Assembly (NCBI GenBank): GCA_024763435.1
Contig: JANTFN010000116.1
Coordinates: 1-5,964, forward strand
Length of the DNA: 5,964 nucleotides
Direction: 5' to 3'
Origin: Thermodesulfobacteriota bacterium
GTDB taxonomy: Bacteria; Desulfobacterota; S145-22
This document shows, one piece after another, positions 1 to 5,964 of the stretch. How positions within the stretch are numbered: the first letter of the stretch is position 1; the number at the start of each line of letters is the position of its first letter. Below the pieces are notes generated by a model. That model ran no database searches, had not been told where the DNA came from, and saw nothing but the letters and a program-made list of their open reading frames with translations. The translations under genes and the position numbers were made by a program.

Positions 1-1
1 C

Positions 2-916
2 AATATCCCGGCAGAGGATTTTCGATCGGGCAAACGAAATATCCTCGATTATTATCCCCCAGGCCTTGCCGGTAAACTGATAAAAATCATGTACAGTGAC
101 AGTAATGGACCCAGGGGAGTCATTGAAGATTTTGAGGCGGAGGTGTTGAATAGTAAGGGAGACCTGATCCCCGTCAGTTTTTCGGGATCTGTGATTGAAA
201 AGGATGGCAGACGGCTTATGAGTATCGGTTTTTTACGGGATATCAGGCACCGGAAGGCCCTGCGAGACGAGCTGTTTCACGCACGAAGGTATCTCAGCCT
301 CCTTTTTGATACCATAACCGATGGTGTCAGGGTTATTAACCGAGACATGGTCGTAGAATTTGAGAATAAAAGCCTGATCAAGATGCTGGGAGAGGGGATC
401 GGGCGGAAGTGTTTTGAAACCCATTTTCATGGGGACGGCAGCAAAAGAGAAATGTGCGCGGACTGTCCCAATATTCCTTTTGAGACGGGCAGAACCCATA
501 CCCGCGAGGTCCGGACGAAGGAGAAGCGGACCTTTCTCATTTCCTCCGCCACTCTCGAAGACAAGGCGGGACAACCCGCCATGGTTCAAGTTATTAAAGA
601 CATCACTGCTTTGAAAGAGCAGGAACGTGCCAGCGCGGACGAGATGCAGCTCAAGGCCGTCATGGAACTCGCGGGCGCGACGGCCCATGAATTGAACCAG
701 CCGCTGACGGTTGTTACCACGGGGCTCGAGCTTATCTCACGGCAGATACAGAACCGCCGGGCTGTTTCCCACGCCATCATCAAAAATACCCTCGAGAGTG
801 TGGAAAAGATGAGCGGTATTGTTAGAAAGCTTTCTGAGATAACGCAGTATGAGACACGCAGTTATCTCGAAACGATGAAAATTCTGGATATCTCTAAATC
901 AAGCAATAAAAAATAG
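2..916 (+). CDS. PAS-domain sensor protein with HisKA dimerisation domain, no ATPase domain (5' end missing)
   Basis: The frame is open from base 2, so the ATG at 89 is probably internal and the true start lies left of the window. Visible parts in order: the end of a PAS/PAC domain (about 2-260, with a PAC-like stretch ending GFLRDIR); a charged, probably coiled linker; a second PAS domain (about 290-605) holding a Cys at 410-412 and a CADCP motif (Cys codons 455-457 and 464-466); then a HisKA domain (about 650-850) with H-box AHELNQPL, the phospho-accepting His being codon 686-688. No transmembrane segment is seen in this part. The protein ends about 76 residues after that His, so the HATPase_c domain (N, G1, G2 boxes) that phosphorylates it in ordinary kinases is absent. 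The tail (YETRSYLETMKILDISKSS) resembles the natural C-terminus of short HisKA-only PAS proteins I recall from deltaproteobacteria, so this is probably a true end rather than a broken gene. The signal sensed is unknown. It lies 2 bases upstream of moeA on the same strand and may be co-transcribed with it. Confidence 0.85.
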   Translation, partial: NIPAEDFRSGKRNILDYYPPGLAGKLIKIMYSDSNGPRGVIEDFEAEVLNSKGDLIPVSFSGSVIEKDGRRLMSIGFLRDIRHRKALRDELFHARRYLSLLFDTITDGVRVINRDMVVEFENKSLIKMLGEGIGRKCFETHFHGDGSKREMCADCPNIPFETGRTHTREVRTKEKRTFLISSATLEDKAGQPAMVQVIKDITALKEQERASADEMQLKAVMELAGATAHELNQPLTVVTTGLELISRQIQNRRAVSHAIIKNTLESVEKMSGIVRKLSEITQYETRSYLETMKILDISKSSNKK

Positions 917-918
917 AA

Positions 919-2160
919 ATGCCCAAAACCTTTACCGATTTTTTTGACGTACGGACAAGACAGGAAGTCGAGACCATTCTTGAAACCAGCTGTCCTTCCA
1001 TGAAGGGGGAATCCCTGCCACTAGCGGAGGCCTTGTATCGCGTTGCCGCAGAGACGATTCTTTCGCCGGAAGCGCTCCCGCCTTTTTCGAGATCAACGGT
1101 GGATGGGTATGCCGTTCACAGTGACGACACCTTTGCCGCGTCGGAGGGTTTTTCCGCTCTTTTGACCCTCGCGGGGAAAATTCCCATGGGAACGGTAACG
1201 GAAAAATCCCTCAACAGGGGTGAGGTGATGGCCATTTCTACCGGGGGTGTCCTGCCTGAGGGTGCGGATGCCGTGGTTATGGTGGAACACACGGCGGACC
1301 GGGGAGAAAATCTGATTGAGATTTTCCGGCCCCTTTCACCTCTTGAAAATGTCGTGGCGGCAGGAGAGGATGTTCAAAAAGGCGATCAGATCCTCCGGAA
1401 GGGGCAGGAAATTCGCCCCCAGGAGATGGGGCTGCTCGCTGCCCTTGGGATTACGCGTGTCCCGGTTGCCGCGAAGCCCGTTGTGGGGATTATTTCTACC
1501 GGCAATGAGATTGTCTCGCCAGAGACCAGCCCGCCACCGGGGCAGGTCCGAGACGTCAACCGATACACCTTAAACGGGCTGATTCAGAAGGCCGGCGGGA
1601 CTCCGCGATTTATCGGTCTTATCCCCGATAACGAAACCGCCTTGAAACAGGCTTGTGAAGATGGGCTGGTTCAGAGCGATATCCTTCTTCTGTCCGGGGG
1701 AAGTTCCGTCGGTGTACGGGATTTAACCCTTCAGGTACTTCAGACGTTTTCCGGATTTTCACTTCTTGTGCATGGCGTGGCCGTCAGCCCCGGAAAACCT
1801 ACAATCCTCGCGAAGGTAGGCGACAAACTGGTTTTTGGCCTTCCGGGTCATCCCGCGTCGGCGTGGGTTATTGCCCATCTCTTTGTCTCCAGGGCTATCC
1901 GCGCGTGTCTCGGCTTTTCCGAGGGCACATTCCCCGTGTGGGACCATGCGACGGTCAGCCGAAACATCCCCTCGGCTCAGGGAAGAGAAGATTTTATACG
2001 CGCCAGGTTTACCATGAAGGGAACGACGCGGACGGTTGAACCTATTTTTAGTAAATCCGGTATTATCTCATCCCTTGTTGCGGCAAATGCGCTTATCAGG
2101 GTCCCTTTGAATGCGGAAGGGGTTTACAAGGGAGAAGAAGTGGATATATTGGCAATATGA
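919..2160 (+). CDS. moeA: Molybdopterin molybdenumtransferase MoeA
   Basis: Cytoplasmic enzyme of the last Moco step: it inserts molybdate into adenylylated molybdopterin, releasing AMP. At 413 residues it has the usual stand-alone length (E. coli MoeA is 411). Domains: MoeA N-terminal/linker region about 1-170, MoCF-binding (MogA-like) fold about 185-325, MoeA C-terminal domain about 337-410. Visible motifs: STVDGYAV with Asp62; ISTGG with Thr108 followed by GADAVVMVE; STGNE with Glu197; GGSSVGVRD with Asp268; SPGKP ending at Pro294; GLPGHP at 307-312. These match the E. coli positions Asp59, Thr100, Glu188 and Asp259, so it should be active. The ATG at 919 is chosen because the N-terminus (FFDVRTRQEVETIL) aligns with the usual MoeA start; it follows the previous stop by 2 bases in A-rich sequence with no clear Shine-Dalgarno, which suggests translational coupling. 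The 3' end overlaps the next gene by ATGA. Confidence 0.95.
   Translation: MPKTFTDFFDVRTRQEVETILETSCPSMKGESLPLAEALYRVAAETILSPEALPPFSRSTVDGYAVHSDDTFAASEGFSALLTLAGKIPMGTVTEKSLNRGEVMAISTGGVLPEGADAVVMVEHTADRGENLIEIFRPLSPLENVVAAGEDVQKGDQILRKGQEIRPQEMGLLAALGITRVPVAAKPVVGIISTGNEIVSPETSPPPGQVRDVNRYTLNGLIQKAGGTPRFIGLIPDNETALKQACEDGLVQSDILLLSGGSSVGVRDLTLQVLQTFSGFSLLVHGVAVSPGKPTILAKVGDKLVFGLPGHPASAWVIAHLFVSRAIRACLGFSEGTFPVWDHATVSRNIPSAQGREDFIRARFTMKGTTRTVEPIFSKSGIISSLVAANALIRVPLNAEGVYKGEEVDILAI
2157..2160 (+). other. ATGA stop/start overlap, moeA to MoeA-PBP fusion
   Basis: The TGA of moeA (2158-2160) overlaps the ATG of the next gene (2157-2159). The nearest purine-rich GGAG (2131-2134) is about 22 bases upstream, too far to serve as a normal ribosome site, so re-initiation by the same ribosome is likely. 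This would tie the yields of the two MoeA paralogues together. Confidence 0.85.
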
Positions 2161-4073
2161 ATAAAAAGAGGTCTATCTATCTTTCTCTTCTCCCATTGGA
2201 AGAGGTCAAAAAAATTGTCCTGACGTCGATTTCCTCTCTCGATATTCATAGTGAGGAAAATATTCCGTCATGGGACGCGGTGGGAAGAACAACCTTCCGG
2301 GAAGTTTTCTGTCAACGCTCATCCCCGCATTATGCCGCCGCCGCCATGGACGGTATTGCCGTGGACGCGAAACAGACCTATGGGGCCAGCGATGCCAGCC
2401 CAAAATTACTGATCGATGGAGAAACAGCCTTCCGTGTCAACACCGGCATGCCCATGCCCCGGGGAACAAATGCCGTGATTATGGTGGAGAACATCCATGA
2501 GAGCGGGAAGGGAGCCATCGAAATCAGGCAGGCTGCCCATCCCTGGCAACATGTCCGACCGGTTGGTGAAGACACGATAAAAGGCGATATGCTGCTCCCC
2601 GCCAATCAGGTCCTGACGCCCCTCGATGTGGCGGCCCTTTTGAATGCCGGTATCCTGGAGGTTTCCGTCAGACCCCGGCCCCGCGTAGGGATTTTGCCCA
2701 CGGGGTCCGAACTTGTTTCCCCAGAGGTGGCCCCGAAACCCGGAGAAGTGATTGAATCCAACAGCCGGATGATGGCCGCCTATCTAACCCGGGACGGCCT
2801 TACTGCGACTCTTTTTCCGCCCTGCCGGGATGATAAAGCCCTGCTGAAAACGGTCGTTTCCGAGGCCCTGGCCGTTTGTGATGTCCTCTTTCTGCTTTCA
2901 GGTTCCTCCGCGGGGGCGAAGGATTTCAGCCGGCATATTTTGACGGAATTGGGCAGGGTTCTTGTCCACGGGGTGGCCATGATGCCGGGGAAGCCCGCCC
3001 TCTATGCGATTGCGTCGGGCAAGGCCGTATTCGGAATTCCCGGCTATCCCACGTCCGCCGCGCTCTATTATGAAGAGGTTATCCAGCCGTTTTTCCGGCA
3101 TCTGGCGGGAAAAGGGCCCATGCCTGTCGAAAAGGTTGAAGCAGAACTTGCGCGAAAGGTTCCCTCGAAGCTTGGCCTTGAGGAATTTATACGGGTCCGG
3201 CTTGGAAAAGTAGGGTCCCGCTGGGTCGCGGTACCCCTCGCGAGAGGGGCGGGTGTTTTGAAGAGCCTGCGGGAAGCTGATGGTATCCTGCGTGTTCCCC
3301 TGACATCCGAGGGTGTTTCCGATAACCATCCAACTCCGGTCGTGCTGCGCCGCGATATTTTGGGGCTTGAAAAACAGTTGCTGATGATAGGCAGCCACGA
3401 TCTGAGCCTCGACTGGATTGATTCGATGTTGCGAGTCAGGACAGAGGGCGTGCGCCTGGCCATTGGCTCTGTCGGGAGCCTCGGCGGGTTGTTTGCCCTG
3501 AAAGACGCGAAGACGCATTTTACGGGCATCCATCTCCTCGATCCCGAAACACAGATCTACAATCTGCCCTATATCAAAAAACACCTCCCCAACGCGAAAA
3601 TGCGTGTGATTCACCTTGTTGAGAGGACCCAGGGCCTTCTCGTGGCCCGGGGCAACCCAAGGGGCATTCGAGATATTCGTGACCTGGCCCGTAGTGAGGT
3701 CCAGTTTGTTAATCGTCAGCGCGGAGCGGGAACCCGTGTGCTGCTTGATTTCCTGCTTTCGGAGGCAGGGATTTCCCCTGGCGAGGTCTCCGGCTATACG
3801 AACGAGGTGGCAACACACTCGATGGTGGCCGCGGAGATACAGGGGGGGATGGCCGATTGCGGCATGGGGATAGAGGCCGCGGCTCGCGCCATGGACCTCG
3901 ATTTTATCCCGCTAACAACGGAACCCTATGACCTGGTGATTCCGGACGCGTTTTTCGAAGACATGCGTCTTCAGATTTTCCTTGAGGTAATCACCTCCAG
4001 GGCCTTCAGGGAAACGATTCAATCCCTTGGGGGGTATGACCCCTCCGGCAGCGGCGTGGAAAAACAGCTATGA
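2157..4073 (+). CDS. MoeA-like molybdopterin biosynthesis protein fused to a C-terminal PBP-like (substrate-binding-type) domain
   Basis: This 638-residue protein has two parts. Residues 1 to about 400 are a complete MoeA: AAMDGIAV with Asp65, NTGMPMP with Thr96 then AVIMVE, PTGSE with Glu185, SGSSAGAKD with Asp256, MPGKP ending at Pro280, GIPGYP at 293-298. Residues about 408-630 form a soluble periplasmic-binding-protein-like domain (the PBP_like family, often annotated as LysR substrate-binding-like): GSHDLSLD from 412, then GSLGGL, TGIHLLDPET, RQRGAGTR ending at Arg527, ATHSMVAAEI and ADCGMGIEAAA. No signal peptide or membrane segment is visible, so it is cytoplasmic. MoeA/PBP-like fusions are known in archaea and anaerobic bacteria, and the architecture is intact. 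The MoeA part should act on metal insertion into molybdopterin; the tail may bind an oxyanion or the cofactor, which is inference. The start overlaps the moeA stop as ATGA without its own ribosome site, and IYLSLLPLEE is a typical start for this subfamily. The gene overlaps moaA by ATGA. No standard symbol exists; it is a moeA paralogue. Confidence 0.93.
   Translation: MNKKRSIYLSLLPLEEVKKIVLTSISSLDIHSEENIPSWDAVGRTTFREVFCQRSSPHYAAAAMDGIAVDAKQTYGASDASPKLLIDGETAFRVNTGMPMPRGTNAVIMVENIHESGKGAIEIRQAAHPWQHVRPVGEDTIKGDMLLPANQVLTPLDVAALLNAGILEVSVRPRPRVGILPTGSELVSPEVAPKPGEVIESNSRMMAAYLTRDGLTATLFPPCRDDKALLKTVVSEALAVCDVLFLLSGSSAGAKDFSRHILTELGRVLVHGVAMMPGKPALYAIASGKAVFGIPGYPTSAALYYEEVIQPFFRHLAGKGPMPVEKVEAELARKVPSKLGLEEFIRVRLGKVGSRWVAVPLARGAGVLKSLREADGILRVPLTSEGVSDNHPTPVVLRRDILGLEKQLLMIGSHDLSLDWIDSMLRVRTEGVRLAIGSVGSLGGLFALKDAKTHFTGIHLLDPETQIYNLPYIKKHLPNAKMRVIHLVERTQGLLVARGNPRGIRDIRDLARSEVQFVNRQRGAGTRVLLDFLLSEAGISPGEVSGYTNEVATHSMVAAEIQGGMADCGMGIEAAARAMDLDFIPLTTEPYDLVIPDAFFEDMRLQIFLEVITSRAFRETIQSLGGYDPSGSGVEKQL
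4070..4073 (+). other. ATGA stop/start overlap, MoeA-PBP fusion to moaA
   Basis: The TGA of the fusion gene (4071-4073) overlaps the moaA ATG (4070-4072). The preceding bases (GTGGAAAAACAGCT) hold only a weak GGA, so translational coupling is the likely mode of moaA initiation. Confidence 0.85.
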
Positions 4074-5053
4074 CCCGCGTTCTCAAGGATGGCTTTAACC
4101 GCGTCATTGATTACCTGAGAATCTCCATCACGGACCACTGTAACCTGAGGTGTATTTACTGCATGACGGATAATGTTTCCTGGGTCCCGCATGAGGAAAT
4201 TCTCCGGTTTGAAGAGATTGAACGACTCGTCGCCCTTTTTGTTCAGGAAGGGATTCGGAAAATAAGAATAACGGGCGGGGAACCCCTGATGCGTAAGGGA
4301 CTTCCCGAGTTTATCAGGCGTATTTCAGGAATTGAGGGGTTGTATGACCTGAGCCTGACGACCAACGGGGTTTTGTTAAAACAGTTCGCTGCCGAACTCA
4401 AACAGGCGGGTCTGAAACGCCTTAACGTCAGCCTGGATACCCTGAAACCCGAACGCTACAAAGAGATTACGGGGCTGGATTTTTTCCAGGATGTCTGGGA
4501 GGGCATTGAAATGGCGAGGGCCGTGGGGTTGTCGCCCATCAAGATCAACATCGTTGCCATGAAAGGCCATAACGATGATGAAATCCTTGATTTTGCGCGT
4601 CTGACGCTGGATTCGCCTTATATTGTTCGTTTTATCGAATACATGCCCGTCAATGAAGCGTGGGAAGGCAAAGACCTCCTGACCATCCAGCGCATACAGG
4701 AGAAAATTGAGTCCCGATTTAAACTTGACCCCATTAACGGATCTCATAACAATGGCCCCGCGCGGGTTTATAAAATCCCGGGATCAAAGGGAGAAATTGG
4801 ATTTATCAGCCCGATGAGCAACCATTTCTGCGGAACCTGCAATCGGCTCAGACTCACCGCAGACGGAAACCTGCGGCCCTGCCTCTTCTCGGATGTCGAG
4901 GTTGATATTAAAGGATTATTGCGCGGCGGGGGGAAAGACGCGGATCTCCTCAAATGCCTTTACGAGGCGTTGAGTCTGAAACCTGAACGGCACAGAATGC
5001 AAACGATTTCCGCGCCAAAATGCCACAGGGGAATGTGGAGTATTGGCGGATAA
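4070..5053 (+). CDS. moaA: GTP 3',8-cyclase MoaA (radical SAM)
   Basis: MoaA catalyses the first Moco step: with SAM and two [4Fe-4S] clusters it converts GTP to (8S)-3',8-cyclo-7,8-dihydroguanosine 5'-triphosphate, the substrate of MoaC. At 327 residues it is full length. Evidence: N-terminal DYLRISITDHC; radical-SAM cluster CxxxCxxC at Cys24, Cys28 and Cys31; SAM-binding ITGGEP with GGEP at 69-72; TTNG and NVSLDTL strands of the barrel; FIEYMP; second cluster CxxCx13C at Cys254, Cys257 and Cys271 within FCGTCNRLRLTADG; and the C-terminal Gly-Gly (WSIGG) that is conserved and needed in this family. The residue after CxxxCxxCM is Thr where many MoaAs have Pro, which I take as ordinary variation. 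The start overlaps the stop of the upstream MoeA fusion (ATGA) with no evident Shine-Dalgarno, so translation is likely coupled. moaC follows 24 bases after the stop. Confidence 0.97.
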   Translation: MTRVLKDGFNRVIDYLRISITDHCNLRCIYCMTDNVSWVPHEEILRFEEIERLVALFVQEGIRKIRITGGEPLMRKGLPEFIRRISGIEGLYDLSLTTNGVLLKQFAAELKQAGLKRLNVSLDTLKPERYKEITGLDFFQDVWEGIEMARAVGLSPIKINIVAMKGHNDDEILDFARLTLDSPYIVRFIEYMPVNEAWEGKDLLTIQRIQEKIESRFKLDPINGSHNNGPARVYKIPGSKGEIGFISPMSNHFCGTCNRLRLTADGNLRPCLFSDVEVDIKGLLRGGGKDADLLKCLYEALSLKPERHRMQTISAPKCHRGMWSIGG

Positions 5054-5067
5054 ACACCAAAACCGAC

Positions 5068-5075
5068 AGGAGGGG
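5068..5075 (+). promoter_or_regulatory. Strong Shine-Dalgarno for moaC
   Basis: AGGAGGGG lies in the 24-base gap between moaA and moaC, with the AGGAGG core 4 bases before the ATG at 5078. It fixes the moaC start and marks the first gene in the window with a clear independent ribosome site. Confidence 0.85.
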
Positions 5076-5077
5076 CC

Positions 5078-5557
5078 ATGGACAGCCTGAGCCACTTAAG
5101 CCCGGAGGGAGACGCCGTCATGGTGGATGTTTCCGAAAAACCGCAAACCCATCGTGTCGCCATCGCGCAGGGGCGGATCCGCATGAAACCGGAAACATTT
5201 GCCCTGATGCGCAAGGGTCAGATGAAAAAAGGGGATGTCCTCGGGGTTGCCCGTGTTGCCGGCATCATGGCGGCGAAAAATACGCCGCACCTCATCCCGT
5301 TGTGCCATCCGATTCCCATCAGCAGTATCTTCCTTGACTTCAGCCTGGATTCAGATACCTCCGTGATAACAGCGCTTGCCGAGGTCAAAAATGTTGGTGT
5401 AACGGGTGTGGAGATGGAGGCTTTAACGGCGGTTGCTGTCAGCCTCCTGACGATTTATGATATGGGGAAGGCGGTAGACCGGGGTATGGTAATAGAGGAT
5501 ATCCACCTTGTTAAGAAAAGCGGCGGGAAAAGCGGCACCTACCGCTTCAGGGACTAA
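5078..5557 (+). CDS. moaC: Cyclic pyranopterin monophosphate synthase MoaC
   Basis: MoaC converts the MoaA product to cyclic pyranopterin monophosphate, releasing pyrophosphate; the family works as a hexamer in the cytoplasm. At 159 residues it is full length (E. coli 161) and can be numbered like the E. coli protein: MVDVSEK at 15-21, Lys51, KNTPHLIPLCHP with His77, GVTGVEMEAL with Glu112 and Glu114, YDM with Asp128, Lys131, and KSGGKSG near the C-terminus. All the catalytic-site residues I know of are present. Residue 130, Cys in E. coli and many relatives (DMCKA), is Gly here (GGG codon 5465-5467). The start is supported by the AGGAGGGG just upstream. It sits between moaA and the MOSC gene, as expected for an operon in which the first two pathway enzymes are made together. 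Confidence 0.97.
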   Translation: MDSLSHLSPEGDAVMVDVSEKPQTHRVAIAQGRIRMKPETFALMRKGQMKKGDVLGVARVAGIMAAKNTPHLIPLCHPIPISSIFLDFSLDSDTSVITALAEVKNVGVTGVEMEALTAVAVSLLTIYDMGKAVDRGMVIEDIHLVKKSGGKSGTYRFRD

Positions 5558-5575
5558 CGGCCGCCCTCAAAATTC

Positions 5576-5580
5576 AGGAG
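5576..5580 (+). promoter_or_regulatory. Shine-Dalgarno for the MOSC gene
   Basis: AGGAG with a 6-base spacer (AAAATT) before the ATG at 5587. It sits in the 29-base gap after moaC, which holds no hairpin-plus-T-run terminator, so read-through from moaC is expected. Confidence 0.85.
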
Positions 5581-5586
5581 AAAATT

Positions 5587-5964
5587 ATGCGCGGACATAT
5601 CGTTTCCATTAACCTCGCGTCAACCCGAGGGGTTCCCAAACATCCCGTCGCGGAAGGGCTTCTGACCCCCGACTGGGGCCTGCAGGGAGATGCCCATGGC
5701 GGGGACTGGGACAGGCAAATCAGCCTTTTTCCCCTTGAAACCATGGCGCTTGTTCCCAAGGCCATTCGTGAAGCCTTTGCGGCGGATGCGTTTTCCGAGA
5801 ATCTCACCCTTGAAGGAATTCCCCCGGACGCACTGACGCCAGGGACAATACTTTCCGCCGGAGAGGCGAAGATAAAGATCCTTGAAATTGGGAAAAAAGG
5901 CTACGAACCTCCCGAAAGCGGTCGTCCCTATATTGTCAGCCGGGAAGGGCGTTTCGGGCGGGTC
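5587..5964 (+). CDS. MOSC-domain protein, Moco-associated (3' end missing)
   Basis: The frame runs open from the ATG at 5587 to the window edge (126 codons). The start is backed by AGGAG 6 bases upstream. The MOSC (molybdenum cofactor sulfurase C-terminal) fold is recognised from its order of motifs: an N-terminal strand HIVSINLA, then LQGDAHGGDWDRQISL (residues 32-47), FSENLTLEGI, PGTILSAGEAKIKILEIGK, and near the edge VSREGRFGRV. Stand-alone MOSC proteins often sit in Moco operons of anaerobes and can be fused to MogA/MoaB; whether that is so here cannot be told because the gene runs off the window. MOSC domains are thought to handle sulfur or bind the cofactor through a conserved Cys, usually in a GKxCH context. 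Here the matching stretch is IGKKGYEPP, with Gly105 at the Cys position, and no Cys occurs anywhere in the visible part. Membership of the MOSC family is fairly sure; the biochemical role is not. Confidence 0.85.
   Translation, partial: MRGHIVSINLASTRGVPKHPVAEGLLTPDWGLQGDAHGGDWDRQISLFPLETMALVPKAIREAFAADAFSENLTLEGIPPDALTPGTILSAGEAKIKILEIGKKGYEPPESGRPYIVSREGRFGRV

Noticed and set aside
89..91. ATG at 89 as the true start of the sensor gene
   Set aside because: The same frame is open to the left edge and the residues before the ATG continue the PAS-like sequence; no ribosome site precedes this ATG.
233..688. Minus-strand open frame of 151 codons opposite the sensor gene
   Set aside because: The plus strand carries clear PAS and H-box motifs here; the antisense product shows no recognisable domain.
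2898..3818. Minus-strand open frame of 306 codons opposite the MoeA fusion gene
   Set aside because: It lies wholly antisense to a clearly conserved coding region, has no ribosome site or family motif that I recognise, and is explained by the codon bias of the real gene.
919..4073. The two moeA genes as a recent duplication
   Set aside because: The proteins differ strongly outside the shared motifs and belong to distinct subfamilies (stand-alone and PBP-fused), so this is an ancient paralogue pair.
4160..4168. CMT instead of CMP after the radical-SAM cysteines of MoaA as a sign of altered function
   Set aside because: All six cluster Cys, GGEP and the C-terminal Gly-Gly are present, and this position varies among genuine MoaA proteins.
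5558..5586. Possible terminator or Moco riboswitch between moaC and the MOSC gene
   Set aside because: The gap is only 29 bases, with no stem plus T-run, and far too short for a Moco riboswitch; all other gaps are shorter still.

Overview
The window is a compact, all-plus-strand stretch of bacterial chromosome dominated by a molybdenum-cofactor (Moco) biosynthesis operon. Gene content and order (moeA, a second MoeA fused to a periplasmic-binding-protein-like domain, moaA, moaC, a MOSC protein), and a preceding PAS-domain sensor of a style common in sulfate reducers and syntrophs, suggest an anaerobe of the Desulfobacterota (former Deltaproteobacteria). This assignment rests on remembered family style, not on a search, and I hold it with moderate confidence. 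Base composition looks slightly above half G+C and fairly even, with no sign of recent insertion and no mobile element, tRNA, rRNA or CRISPR array.

Layout: bases 2-916 are the 3' part of a sensor gene whose reading frame is already open at the left edge. It encodes the end of one PAS domain, a second PAS domain carrying a Cys...CxxCP cluster, and a histidine-kinase dimerisation domain with an H-box, but it stops before any ATPase domain. Two bases after its stop, moeA starts (919-2160). It overlaps by ATGA with a MoeA/PBP-like fusion gene (2157-4073), which overlaps by ATGA with moaA (4070-5053). After short spacers with good Shine-Dalgarno sequences come moaC (5078-5557) and a MOSC-domain gene (5587 to beyond the right edge). 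No gap exceeds 30 bases, so there is no room for a riboswitch, long leader or strong terminator between these genes.

How the genes work together: MoaA (radical SAM) and MoaC convert GTP to cyclic pyranopterin monophosphate. MoaD/MoaE/MoeB (sulfur insertion) and MogA/MoaB (adenylylation) are needed next but are not in this window. MoeA then inserts the metal into adenylylated molybdopterin. The second MoeA with its ligand-binding-like tail may handle a different metal or cofactor form (for example tungsten), or act in control or delivery; that is inference. MOSC proteins normally handle sulfur or the cofactor, but this one has no cysteine in its visible 126 residues.

Most notable points: the paired MoeA proteins, one with a PBP-like C-terminus; the cysteine-free MOSC domain; and the sensor that lacks a kinase ATPase domain and abuts the Moco operon. 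I do not see a wholly new system here; most parts belong to recognisable families.
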